Positions 57,327 to 64,000 of a stretch of 64,000 nucleotides of DNA are shown in pieces. Made by a program: the position numbers and the translations under genes. The stretch comes from CAZMGB01 sp964565775 (GTDB lineage Bacteria; Chloroflexota; Dehalococcoidia; DSTF01; JALHUB01), in assembly GCA_964565775.1 (NCBI GenBank), contig CAZMGB010000001.1, forward strand, positions 124,001 to 188,000, written 5' to 3'. Every line of letters begins with the position of its first letter. The stretch's first letter is position 1. The notes beneath the pieces were generated by a model. It made no database searches and was not told the origin of the DNA. It was given only the letters and a program-made list of their open reading frames with translations.

Positions 57327-58274
57327 GTGAGAGCTTACATTGTCCGCCGTCTCCTCATCGGCATTCTCATCCTCGCCCTCATATCAGTTGGGGTCTTCTG
57401 GCTGCTGCGGATGGGCCCCGGCGATATCGCCCAGATAGCCCTCGGCCAGGGCGCCTCTCAGCAACAGGTGGAAGCGATGCGCGAGCACCTGGGCCTGAAC
57501 GAAGCGGTCCAGGTGCAATACCTGCGGTGGATGAAGCAGATCCTTACCGGCGACCTGGGGGAGTCAGCGATCAGCGGCACGCCGGTGATCGACGAGCTGA
57601 CCTCCAGGCTGCCCATCACCGGCGAACTCCTCATCATCACCATGCTGGTGACCGTGGCGATAGGAATCCCCGCCGGCATCATCTCTGCTCTCTACCGCAA
57701 CTCCGTCACGGACTACGTCACGCGGGTGCTGGCCACCATCGGACTATCTGTGCCGATCTTCTGGGTGGGGACGCTTGTCATCCTCCTGCCCAACCAGTGG
57801 TGGGGCTACTCGCCTCCCCTGGGACGCACGGTGGCGTTCTTCGACGACCCCTGGGGAAACCTGCGGCAGTTCGTGCCGCCGGCGGTCGTACTGGGCGCCG
57901 CGGCGGCCTCGGGCATCATGCGGCTGACCCGTTCTTCGATGCTGGAGGTGCTGAGCCAGGACTACATCCGCACGGCCAGGTCCAAGGGACTTCGGGAGCG
58001 CATCGTGATCTGGCGCCACGCCGTGCGAAACGCCATGGTGCCCGTGGTCACTGTGCTGGGGCTCCAGGTCGCCGCGCTCCTGGGAGGGGCGGTGATCATC
58101 GAGCAGATCTTCACGCTGCGTGGTCTGGGAAACTACATTTTCCAGTCGATCGTCATTAAGGACTTCGCAGTGGTGCAGACGATGGCGTTGTACATCGCCG
58201 CAGTGGTCGTGCTGATGAACCTCATCATCGACATAACGTATGCGTGGCTGAACCCGCGCATCCGCTACGGGTAG
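57327..58274 (+). CDS. Oligopeptide-type ABC transporter permease, DppB-like
   Basis: This 315-residue permease has six membrane helices and the binding-protein-dependent signature SSMLEVLSQDYIRTARSKGLRERIVIWRHAVRNAMVPVVTVLGLQVAALLGGAVIIEQIFTLRGLGNYI. RMGPGDIAQIALGQGASQQQVEAMREHLGLN is the usual DppB-type first loop. Start GTG 57327 has GGGGGAGG 8 bases upstream; ATG 57303 is in frame. The second permease follows after 12 bases. Confidence 0.92.
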   Translation: MRAYIVRRLLIGILILALISVGVFWLLRMGPGDIAQIALGQGASQQQVEAMREHLGLNEAVQVQYLRWMKQILTGDLGESAISGTPVIDELTSRLPITGELLIITMLVTVAIGIPAGIISALYRNSVTDYVTRVLATIGLSVPIFWVGTLVILLPNQWWGYSPPLGRTVAFFDDPWGNLRQFVPPAVVLGAAAASGIMRLTRSSMLEVLSQDYIRTARSKGLRERIVIWRHAVRNAMVPVVTVLGLQVAALLGGAVIIEQIFTLRGLGNYIFQSIVIKDFAVVQTMALYIAAVVVLMNLIIDITYAWLNPRIRYG

Positions 58275-58286
58275 GGAGAGGGCACA

Positions 58287-59189
58287 GTGGAGGCCGCACG
58301 GCAAAGGCGGGTAGAGGATGCACTTGTGGTGGCGCCTGCCCGACGCGGAATGGGCAGGCGGTTCCTGTTCCTGATACTGCGCAACCCGCTGGGGCTCGCG
58401 GGACTGCTGCTCATCCTCACGCTGATAATCGTGGGCAGCCTGGCGCCGTTCATCGCGCCGTTCAGAGAGAACCAGTCGGCCGGTCTTCCCTTCCTGGGGC
58501 CGAGCTGGGATTACCCCTTTGGCACGGACAAGTTCGGCCGCGACATCATGAGTCGAGTCATCTTCGGCGCGCGCATCTCTCTGGCGGTAGGCTTCCTGTC
58601 GGTGATAGGGGGGACGCTGGCGGGCACGATCATCGGAATCGTGTCGGGTTACTTCGGGGGCTGGTCGGACAATCTCATCCAGCGGGTGGGAGACACAGTG
58701 ATGGCCTTTCCGGGGCTCATCCTTCTCCTCATTATCATCTCAGTGTTGGGGCCGTCGATCAGAAACGTGATCATCGTCATCGGCGTCGGCATCATCCCCG
58801 GCGTCTCGCGGGTCATACGCGGCGCCGTACTGGCGGAGAAACAGAACCAGTACATCGAGGCGGCGCAGGCCGCGGGTGCCTCGCCTATGCGCATCCTCTT
58901 CTACCATCTGGCGCCGAACGTCGCGCCCCTGGCGATCGTGATCGCCACGACTCTGCTGGCCGGAGCGATCCTGGCGGAGGCTGGCCTGAGCTTCCTGGGA
59001 CTGGGAGTGCCGCCTCCGAACCCTTCGTGGGGGGCCGACGTGAACCTGGCACGCAACACCTTCCCCATCCACATCTGGTGGGCGTTCTTCCCCGGACTTG
59101 CCATTGCCCTGACGGTGCTGGGGTTCAATTTTCTGGGCGATGCCCTGCGCGACATACTCGACCCCCGTCTCCGCGGCACGACGAGATGA
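58287..59189 (+). CDS. Oligopeptide-type ABC transporter permease, DppC-like
   Basis: This 300-residue permease has GLAGLLLILTLIIVGSLAPFIAPF, the FGTDKFGRDIMSRVIFGARISLAVGFLSV segment and the signature VLAEKQNQYIEAAQAAGASPMRILFYHLAPNVAPLAIV of DppC-type subunits. It pairs with the DppB-like permease to form the channel. Start GTG 58287 has AGGGAGAGGG upstream. It ends 25 bases before the binding-protein gene. Confidence 0.92.
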   Translation: MEAARQRRVEDALVVAPARRGMGRRFLFLILRNPLGLAGLLLILTLIIVGSLAPFIAPFRENQSAGLPFLGPSWDYPFGTDKFGRDIMSRVIFGARISLAVGFLSVIGGTLAGTIIGIVSGYFGGWSDNLIQRVGDTVMAFPGLILLLIIISVLGPSIRNVIIVIGVGIIPGVSRVIRGAVLAEKQNQYIEAAQAAGASPMRILFYHLAPNVAPLAIVIATTLLAGAILAEAGLSFLGLGVPPPNPSWGADVNLARNTFPIHIWWAFFPGLAIALTVLGFNFLGDALRDILDPRLRGTTR

Positions 59190-59214
59190 GGGGACGGGAT
59201 CAAAAGGGAGGCAT

Positions 59215-60894
59215 ATGACCATGCTCGAGGAAGGCTACTGGCAGCGACTGGCAAAGCGACGCTGGGCGAGGCGGTCGTTCCTCAAGGGGGCCGGGGGGCT
59301 TGCGGCGGGGGCGGCAGGGGCTTCCCTCATCGGCTGCGGCGGAGGCGGCGAAGAGGGGCCCATGCCCCAGGGCACGCCGGCCACGTCTCCGGCCGCTGAG
59401 GGGACGCCGCGCCCCGGTCACCGGCTGCAGCTCGCCATCGACGCGAACTTCATATCGATTGACCCCCACCTCACCGTGGGCACGGGCCTCGCGATAGTCG
59501 CCTGGGTCTACGGCTATCTCTTCCACTACTCCGGCACCCTTCCGGAGGAGATATTGTGGGACACGGCGGAGGTGATGGAGCAGCCGGACGACCTTACCTA
59601 CAGGTTCTCGCTCCGCAGGGGCGTGAGGACGCCCCCAGACGGTCCCCTCGTGCCCGAGCTCGAGATAACTTCAGAGGATGTCGTCGCGACCCTGGAGCGG
59701 GTTAGAGACCTGCCCGGCTCCACGGCGGGATCCTTCATGAAGCAGAAGGTGGACAGCTTCGACGCGCCCGACGCCTATTCGGTGGTGGTGAGGACGAAGG
59801 AGCCATATGCGTGGACGCTCGATGTCCTGGGCGCGCCCGTCGGCGCCGCTATCGTCCCCAAACAGCTCATCGACGCTGGGACCGACCTTCGCGCGCAGGG
59901 CGCCGGGGCGGGGCCATTCTTCCTGGCGCAGTACAGGGACGGAGAGATCGCCTCGGTCACCCGCAATGTCAACTTCTGGGGCGCCCCCCTGCCCTGGATC
60001 GACGGCATCGACTTCCGCATTATCATGGACCGCGCGGCCCGTCGGACGGCCTTCCTGTCGCAGCAGATCGACATGTACACCGCCGCGAACATCCGCGAGG
60101 CCGACGAGCTCCGGGGCATCAACGACCACATCATCATCACACCGGAGCCTAACCTCGCCTACGCCTCACTCGGCATGCGCGCGGACCGGGAGCCGTTCAA
60201 GGACGAGCGGGTGCGGCGGGCCATCGCCCTCGGCCTCAACCGCCAGGAGTTCATCGACAAGCTTGACTTCGGCGAGGGCAAGCCCGACGGCCCGGTGGCC
60301 TGGGGCCTGGACTTCTGGGCCCTCGACCAGGACGAGCTGAAAGAGCTGCAACTCTACGACCCTAACGAGGCTCAGAGCCTCCTCCAGGCCGCGGGCTACG
60401 GCGACGGGCTGAGTCTCCCTACGGTCCACCCTGACGTTCAATCCATCACTGACCACGTCACCATCCTCCTCGAGCAGATGAAGGCCATCGGCGTGAAGCT
60501 CGAGCTGCAGCCTCTTCCGCTCACAGCCTGGTACTTCGACCGCTATCAGAAGGGCGACTTCACCTTCACGGTGGCGGCGAACCTGGCCTACGAGAGTCCC
60601 GCTACGCCCCTGAACTTTTTCCATAGCGACGGCGTGGTGGGCGACGGCAACTGGCACGGCTTCTCCAACGCGGAGGTTGACGCTGCCATTGACGAGGTGC
60701 ACCGCACGCTGGACTTGAACGAGCGCGCGGACCTGGTCAGGGAAGCGCAGCGGGTCATCATCTCCGATGACCCGCCCATGCTGAATGTCTACAGCAACTA
60801 CGCCCAGGGCGGCCGCTGGGACTACGTGAAGGGGACGAAGCCGGAGATGCGTTCGCTGGGCCTGTACAACAGGGACTTCTGGCTCGACAAGTAG
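59215..60894 (+). CDS. Oligopeptide-type ABC substrate-binding lipoprotein (Tat)
   Basis: This 559-residue SBP5-family protein has a Tat lipoprotein signal (ARRSFLKGAGGLAAGAAGASLIGC, lipobox Cys41) followed by CGGGG. The binding domain has AIDANFISIDPHLTVGTGLAIVAWVYGYLFHY, MEQPDDLTYRFSLRRGVRTPPDG and FKDERVRRAIALGLNRQEFIDKLDFGEGKPDGPVAWGLDFW. It is a paralogue of the gene at 52296-53894. With the two permeases it forms an importer without ATPases in this window. ATG 59215 has AAAGGGAGGCAT upstream. Confidence 0.92.
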   Translation: MTMLEEGYWQRLAKRRWARRSFLKGAGGLAAGAAGASLIGCGGGGEEGPMPQGTPATSPAAEGTPRPGHRLQLAIDANFISIDPHLTVGTGLAIVAWVYGYLFHYSGTLPEEILWDTAEVMEQPDDLTYRFSLRRGVRTPPDGPLVPELEITSEDVVATLERVRDLPGSTAGSFMKQKVDSFDAPDAYSVVVRTKEPYAWTLDVLGAPVGAAIVPKQLIDAGTDLRAQGAGAGPFFLAQYRDGEIASVTRNVNFWGAPLPWIDGIDFRIIMDRAARRTAFLSQQIDMYTAANIREADELRGINDHIIITPEPNLAYASLGMRADREPFKDERVRRAIALGLNRQEFIDKLDFGEGKPDGPVAWGLDFWALDQDELKELQLYDPNEAQSLLQAAGYGDGLSLPTVHPDVQSITDHVTILLEQMKAIGVKLELQPLPLTAWYFDRYQKGDFTFTVAANLAYESPATPLNFFHSDGVVGDGNWHGFSNAEVDAAIDEVHRTLDLNERADLVREAQRVIISDDPPMLNVYSNYAQGGRWDYVKGTKPEMRSLGLYNRDFWLDK

Positions 60895-60945
60895 CCTGCC
60901 TGCAGCGGTGAAGGATGAGCCGTTCGCGACGGGGTGATCCCCTTG

Positions 60946-60985
60946 GGGGGCACGTCGCCCCCGGCGCAGCTTCGGCTGTGGCGCC
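60946..60985. terminator. Possible terminator hairpins between convergent genes
   Basis: GGGGGC-ACGTC-GCCCCC (60946-60962) followed by GGCGCAGC-TTCG-GCTGTGGCGCC (60963-60985), the latter with a UUCG loop. They lie between the binding-protein and YbjQ genes. Confidence 0.35.
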
Positions 60986-60992
60986 TGCCTTC

Positions 60993-61325
60993 TTACTCCA
61001 GCATAACAGCGGTGCCGTAGGCCAGCACCTCGGCGGCGTTGCCCATTATCTGGGAGGTGGCTAGGCGCATCGTCACCACTCCGTTCGCACCGAGCGCACG
61101 CGCCTCCTCCACCATCTTTTCGATAGCTTCGGCACGGCTCGCCTCCAGGAGCTCCGCATACACGCCGACGCGCCCGCCGACGATGGTGCGAATGCCGGCC
61201 TGGATGTCGCGCCCAATGTGGCGGGCCCGAACGGAGTTGCCCCGGACCGCCCCGAGCACCTTCGTGATGGTCCGGCCAGGCACTTCGTCGGACGTGACTA
61301 TCATAACTTCCGTCTCGTTCGACAC
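60993..61325 (-). CDS. YbjQ/UPF0145 family protein
   Basis: This 110-residue protein matches the YbjQ (UPF0145) family: MIVTSDEVPGRTITKVLGAVRGNSVRARHIGRDIQAGIRTIVGGRVGVYAELLEASRAEAIEKMVEEARALGANGVVTMRLATSQIM. Members form pentameric rings and are suspected to bind heavy metals, but the function is unproven. Start is GTG 61325, with AGGAGGAGG before it; upstream in-frame codons give a non-family sequence. Alone on its strand. Confidence 0.9.
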   Translation of the reverse strand: MSNETEVMIVTSDEVPGRTITKVLGAVRGNSVRARHIGRDIQAGIRTIVGGRVGVYAELLEASRAEAIEKMVEEARALGANGVVTMRLATSQIMGNAAEVLAYGTAVMLE

Positions 61326-61485
61326 GCTCTCCTCCTCCTGCTTGCCTGCTCTCTCATCGCACATGATAGCAGGGCGCAGCCCCGCGATCACGAGGGCCCG
61401 AGACCTCTTCCGGGCCAGTGATAGGGCCGCCGCGATCGGGCTTCGCCCATCCAGGTGGCATGTCCGCTGTCCAGATGCCTCGCAC

Positions 61486-61514
61486 GCGACAGCAACGAAT
61501 CGGGGATGTACAAT
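61486..61514 (+). promoter_or_regulatory. Candidate promoter for the transketolase genes
   Basis: GCGACA (61486-61491), 17-nt spacer, TACAAT (61509-61514), about 92 bases before ATG 61607. Confidence 0.4.
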
Positions 61515-61606
61515 GGGCGAGGTCACGCCGCGTTTGTCACTTCCGTGGTAGCCGAGATCAAGCCGGTAGGCTGTAGAACGAAAGCGACCGGCCGAAAGGA
61601 GCAGCT

Positions 61607-62437
61607 ATGGTTTCTACCTCCCTCACAAGCAAGCTAGAGGGTCAGGCCGCCGTGATCCGCCGCCATGTCATCGAGGTGGCGAAAGAGCACGTGTGCCACC
61701 CCGGAGGGGCGCTGTCTGCCACGGACTTGATAACGGCCCTCTACTTCCACGTTCTCAATGTGGATCCGGCCGACCCCCGCCGGCAGGACCGCGACTACCT
61801 CATCCTTAGCAAGGGGCACGCCGTCCTCGCCCTCTATGCGGCGCTCGCTGAGCGCGGCTTCTTTCCGGTCGAGACGCTTCAGACGTTCGAGCAGAAGGGC
61901 GGCATGCTGGCCGGGCATCCGACGCTCAAGGTGCCGGGAGTGGAGGTGGCCACCGGCTCGCTCGGTCACGGCCTGCCCATCGGCATGGGGGTTGCCATCG
62001 CCTGCCGGGTCGAGGGTGCACCGAGCCGCGTCTTCGTACTGATGGGCGACGGTGAGATGCAGGAGGGTTCGGTGTGGGAGGCTGCTATGGCCGCCCCACG
62101 ATTCGAGCTGGACAATCTGGTCGCCATCGTCGATGGGAACCGCTTCCAGGCTAGCAACGCCGTGGACAACATCATCCCCGTCGAGCCGCTCGCCGACAAG
62201 TGGCGTAGCTTCCGCTGGAACGTCGTCGAGATCGACGGCAACGACATGGCCCAGGTCGTCGACGCCCTTGAGTCCGCCTCAGGCGGACCCGTGGCCGGGC
62301 GACCGACGGCCATCATCGCCCATACGGTGAAGGGCAAGGGCGTGCCGTGCCTGGAGAACAGCCCCCGCGCCCACTACACGCGTCTCACGCCTGAAGAGGC
62401 GGAGGAGGCGCTGCGCGTCCTGGAGGTGGCATCGTGA
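61607..62437 (+). CDS. Transketolase, N-terminal (TPP-binding) subunit
   Basis: This 276-residue protein is the N-terminal part of a split transketolase. It has the motifs HVCHPGGALSATDLITALYFHVLNVDP, LSKGHAVLALYAALAERGFF, GSLGHGLPIGMGVAIA, and the TPP/metal motif GDGEMQEGSVWEAAMAAPRFELDNLVAIVDGNRFQ. With the C-terminal subunit, it moves two-carbon units between sugar phosphates or makes DXP-like products; split forms also occur for apulose or other pentose degradation. Start ATG 61607 has GAAAGGAGCAGC upstream. It overlaps the next gene by four bases. Confidence 0.92.
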   Translation: MVSTSLTSKLEGQAAVIRRHVIEVAKEHVCHPGGALSATDLITALYFHVLNVDPADPRRQDRDYLILSKGHAVLALYAALAERGFFPVETLQTFEQKGGMLAGHPTLKVPGVEVATGSLGHGLPIGMGVAIACRVEGAPSRVFVLMGDGEMQEGSVWEAAMAAPRFELDNLVAIVDGNRFQASNAVDNIIPVEPLADKWRSFRWNVVEIDGNDMAQVVDALESASGGPVAGRPTAIIAHTVKGKGVPCLENSPRAHYTRLTPEEAEEALRVLEVAS

Positions 62438-63363
62438 GCCTGGAGCCTGCTGCGAAGTCCTTCCCCGAAGTCGTGCTGGAACTGGGAGAGGCAGACCCAG
62501 ACCTCTTCGTGGTCAGCCAGGACATAGGCCCTGTCGGCCCCTTTTCTCAGAAGTACCCGGAGCGAGCCCTGGACATGGGCATTACGGAGCAGAACCTGGT
62601 CGGTGTGGCGGCGGGCCTCGCGGCCCGGGGGAAGCTGGTCTTCGTCTACGGCATGGCGCCGTTCGTCACTATGCGTGCCTTCGAGCAGGTGCGCACGGAC
62701 CTGGCCTACAACGATAAGAACGTCAAGATCGTCACCCTCTTCGGCGGCCTTTTCGCCGGCCCCTGGGGCAGCACGCACCACGCCCTGGAGGACTTCGCCC
62801 TGATGAGGGCCGTCCCAGGCATGACCGTCCTGGCACCGGCCGATCCCCACGACACAGAGCGCTCTCTTCGTGCCGCCGCAGAGATGGCGGGCCCCGTCTA
62901 CATCCGGATGGGAGCTTTCCTCCCTGTCCACGAGCAGGAGTACGCTTTCGAGATCGGGCGCGCCGTCCCGCTGCGGGAGGGTTCCGATGTCACTGTCATC
63001 GCCACGGGCACGATGGTGCGCCCGGCGCTGGAGGCGCACGACAGGCTGAAAGCGCGGGGCGTGCAGGCCGCTGTGCTCGACATGCACACGATCAAGCCGC
63101 TGGACGCCGAGGCCGTCCGCGAGGCGGCCCAGCGTACGGGGCGCATCGTCACCGCCGAAGAGCACAGCGTCATCGGCGGGCTCGGCAGCGCAGTAGCGGA
63201 GGTGCTGGCCGAGGCCGGAGTCGGCAGGCTGGCGCGTGTAGGGGTGCGGGACACGTTCTGCTCCGAAGTGGCCAGCTATCCGGAGCTGTGTGAGATGCAC
63301 GGCCTCACCGCCGACGGCATCGAGCAGGCGGCGCTATCGCTTGCGGAGGCTCGAGCGTCCTAG
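62434..63363 (+). CDS. Transketolase, C-terminal subunit
   Basis: This 309-residue protein is the C-terminal part of the split transketolase: RALDMGITEQNLVGVAAGLAARGKLVFVYGMAPFVTMRAFEQVRTDLAYNDKNVKIVTLFGGLFAGPWGSTHHALEDFALMRAVPGMTVLAPADPHDTERSLRAAAEMAGPVYIRMG has the catalytic-Glu (ITEQ) and pyrimidine-binding segments. The end HSVIGGLGSAVAEVLAEAG belongs to the C-terminal regulatory-like domain. Start is GTG 62434, overlapping the stop of the N-terminal subunit (GTGA). Confidence 0.92.
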   Translation: MSLEPAAKSFPEVVLELGEADPDLFVVSQDIGPVGPFSQKYPERALDMGITEQNLVGVAAGLAARGKLVFVYGMAPFVTMRAFEQVRTDLAYNDKNVKIVTLFGGLFAGPWGSTHHALEDFALMRAVPGMTVLAPADPHDTERSLRAAAEMAGPVYIRMGAFLPVHEQEYAFEIGRAVPLREGSDVTVIATGTMVRPALEAHDRLKARGVQAAVLDMHTIKPLDAEAVREAAQRTGRIVTAEEHSVIGGLGSAVAEVLAEAGVGRLARVGVRDTFCSEVASYPELCEMHGLTADGIEQAALSLAEARAS

Positions 63364-63399
63364 TGACACGCGTTCCCCGGGGCTCGCGTCGAGAACGAA

Positions 63400-63428
63400 G
63401 GACCCCAGAGCTAATCGCTCTGGGGTCC
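63400..63428. terminator. Terminator hairpin between convergent genes
   Basis: GGACCCCAGAGC (63400-63411), loop TAATC, GCTCTGGGGTCC (63417-63428), a perfect 12-bp stem between the transketolase genes and the acyl-CoA dehydrogenase. There is no long T-run after it on the plus strand (CTTGCCGTTT). Confidence 0.7.
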
Positions 63429-63459
63429 CTTGCCGTTTGCCGTGTCGGCGGAGCCGCGC

Positions 63460-64000
63460 TCAGCGCAGGCGACTTCCGGTGAGGGCGCGCGAGATGACTA
63501 TGCGCTGGATCTCATTCGTGCCCTCGAAGATCTGGAAGATCTTGGCGTCGCGCATCCACTTCTCCACCGGGAATTCCCGCATGTAGCCGTAGCCCCCGAG
63601 GATCTGTAGGGCTTCGACGGTCGCCCGCATGGCCACGTCCGAGGGATAGCACTTGGCCATGCTGCCCTCGGACCGCAGGAAGGGGACATTGTTGGCGGCC
63701 ATCCAGGCGGCGCGCCACACGAGCATGCGGGCGGCGTCGATCTCGATTGCCATGTCTGCGAGCTTGAAAGCGATGGCCTGCCTCGTAGCGATGGGCCTGC
63801 CGAACTGGATGCGCTCGGTGGAGTACTCGATGGCGTACTCCAGGGCGGCGCGCCCTATGCCGAGCGAGAAGGCGCCGATGACGGGCCGGGTGCGCTCCAG
63901 GGCGCCGAGAGCGCCTGCGGCCCCGCGCCTCGGTACTCCCTCCTTCGGTGCCTCGCCCGGCGGATCGCCGAGGCGGTGGTCGGCCGGCACCCGGCAATCC
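63460..64000 (-). CDS. Acyl-CoA dehydrogenase (5' end outside window)
   Basis: About 180 residues of the C-terminal part of an acyl-CoA dehydrogenase: ALGALERTRPVIGAFSLGIGRAALEYAIEYSTERIQFGRPIATRQAIAFKLADMAIEID, LQILGGYGYMREFPVEKWMRDAKIFQIFEGTNEIQRIVISRAL. The Glu in FEGTNEIQR is at the catalytic-base position of medium- and short-chain family members, and RTRP, FGRPI and GGYGYMREFPVEKWMRDAKI fit short/medium-chain acyl-CoA or methylsuccinyl-type enzymes. The start lies beyond 64000. Confidence 0.92.
   Translation of the reverse strand, partial: DCRVPADHRLGDPPGEAPKEGVPRRGAAGALGALERTRPVIGAFSLGIGRAALEYAIEYSTERIQFGRPIATRQAIAFKLADMAIEIDAARMLVWRAAWMAANNVPFLRSEGSMAKCYPSDVAMRATVEALQILGGYGYMREFPVEKWMRDAKIFQIFEGTNEIQRIVISRALTGSRLR

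Overview
The window is a GC-rich, densely coded bacterial chromosome segment of about 58 protein genes on both strands. There are no rRNA or tRNA genes, no CRISPR array, no transposase and no phage genes that I can see. Several features fit an uncultured member of the Chloroflexota, possibly Dehalococcoidia-like: split ADP-forming acyl-CoA synthetase subunits, many lipoproteins whose lipobox cysteine is followed by a Gly run, twin-arginine lipoprotein binding proteins, a class III PHA synthase, and many acyl-CoA dehydrogenases, SDRs and ABC importers. This placement is inferred from gene content and was not tested by phylogeny.

Layout. 1-5 kb: partial zinc alcohol dehydrogenase, two SDRs, the alpha-like and beta-like subunits of an ADP-forming acyl-CoA synthetase, and a 32-residue basic peptide gene between them. 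5-11 kb: small HTH protein, lipoprotein, pyrE behind a long leader with an attenuator-like hairpin, 2-hydroxyacid dehydrogenase, YHS protein, and a TPR protein ending in a suspicious homopolymer tract. 11-15 kb: flippase-like membrane protein, carotenoid-desaturase-like flavoprotein flanked by a repeated palindrome, rhodanese with a hairpin leader, LysE exporter. 15-20.5 kb: a complete branched-chain amino acid (Liv) ABC importer, with the binding protein convergent to livG-livF-livH-livM. 20.6-24.4 kb: HAD phosphatase, orphan secretion-type ATPase, cupin, aldehyde dehydrogenase. 24.5-28.1 kb: a MrfA/MrfB-type DNA repair pair. 28-34.5 kb: isochorismatase, P-loop kinase, GIY-YIG-like protein, acyl-CoA dehydrogenase, xylA and xylB, and a broken GH3 glycosidase.

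34.6-39.3 kb: a DsbA-like protein lacking one active-site cysteine, then a polyhydroxyalkanoate locus (PhaQ-type PadR repressor, phasin-like protein, PhaE, PhaC) behind a perfect-consensus promoter whose -10 box lies inside inverted repeats. 39.4-44.5 kb: trypsin-like lipoprotein protease, several unrecognised proteins including one ORF bracketed by 29-bp direct repeats, and a Tat lipoprotein with an SH3 domain. 44.6-49.9 kb: TPP enzyme, membrane protein, Gfo/Idh oxidoreductase and IlvD/Edd dehydratase, possibly sugar-acid catabolism. 49.9-54 kb: 8Fe ferredoxin with a Cys-rich partner of unknown function, alpha/beta hydrolase, peptide-binding protein. 54.3-64 kb: saccharopine-dehydrogenase-like protein behind a candidate operator, MFS transporter, oligopeptide ABC permeases with their binding protein but no ATPases, YbjQ protein, split transketolase, partial acyl-CoA dehydrogenase.

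Taken together the genes suggest a heterotroph that imports amino acids and peptides, uses pentoses through xylose isomerase and xylulokinase feeding a split transketolase, handles acyl-CoAs, and stores carbon as PHA. The points I find most worth following are the PHA regulatory region, the pyrE leader, the ferredoxin/Cys-rich pair, and the direct-repeat-bracketed ORF.
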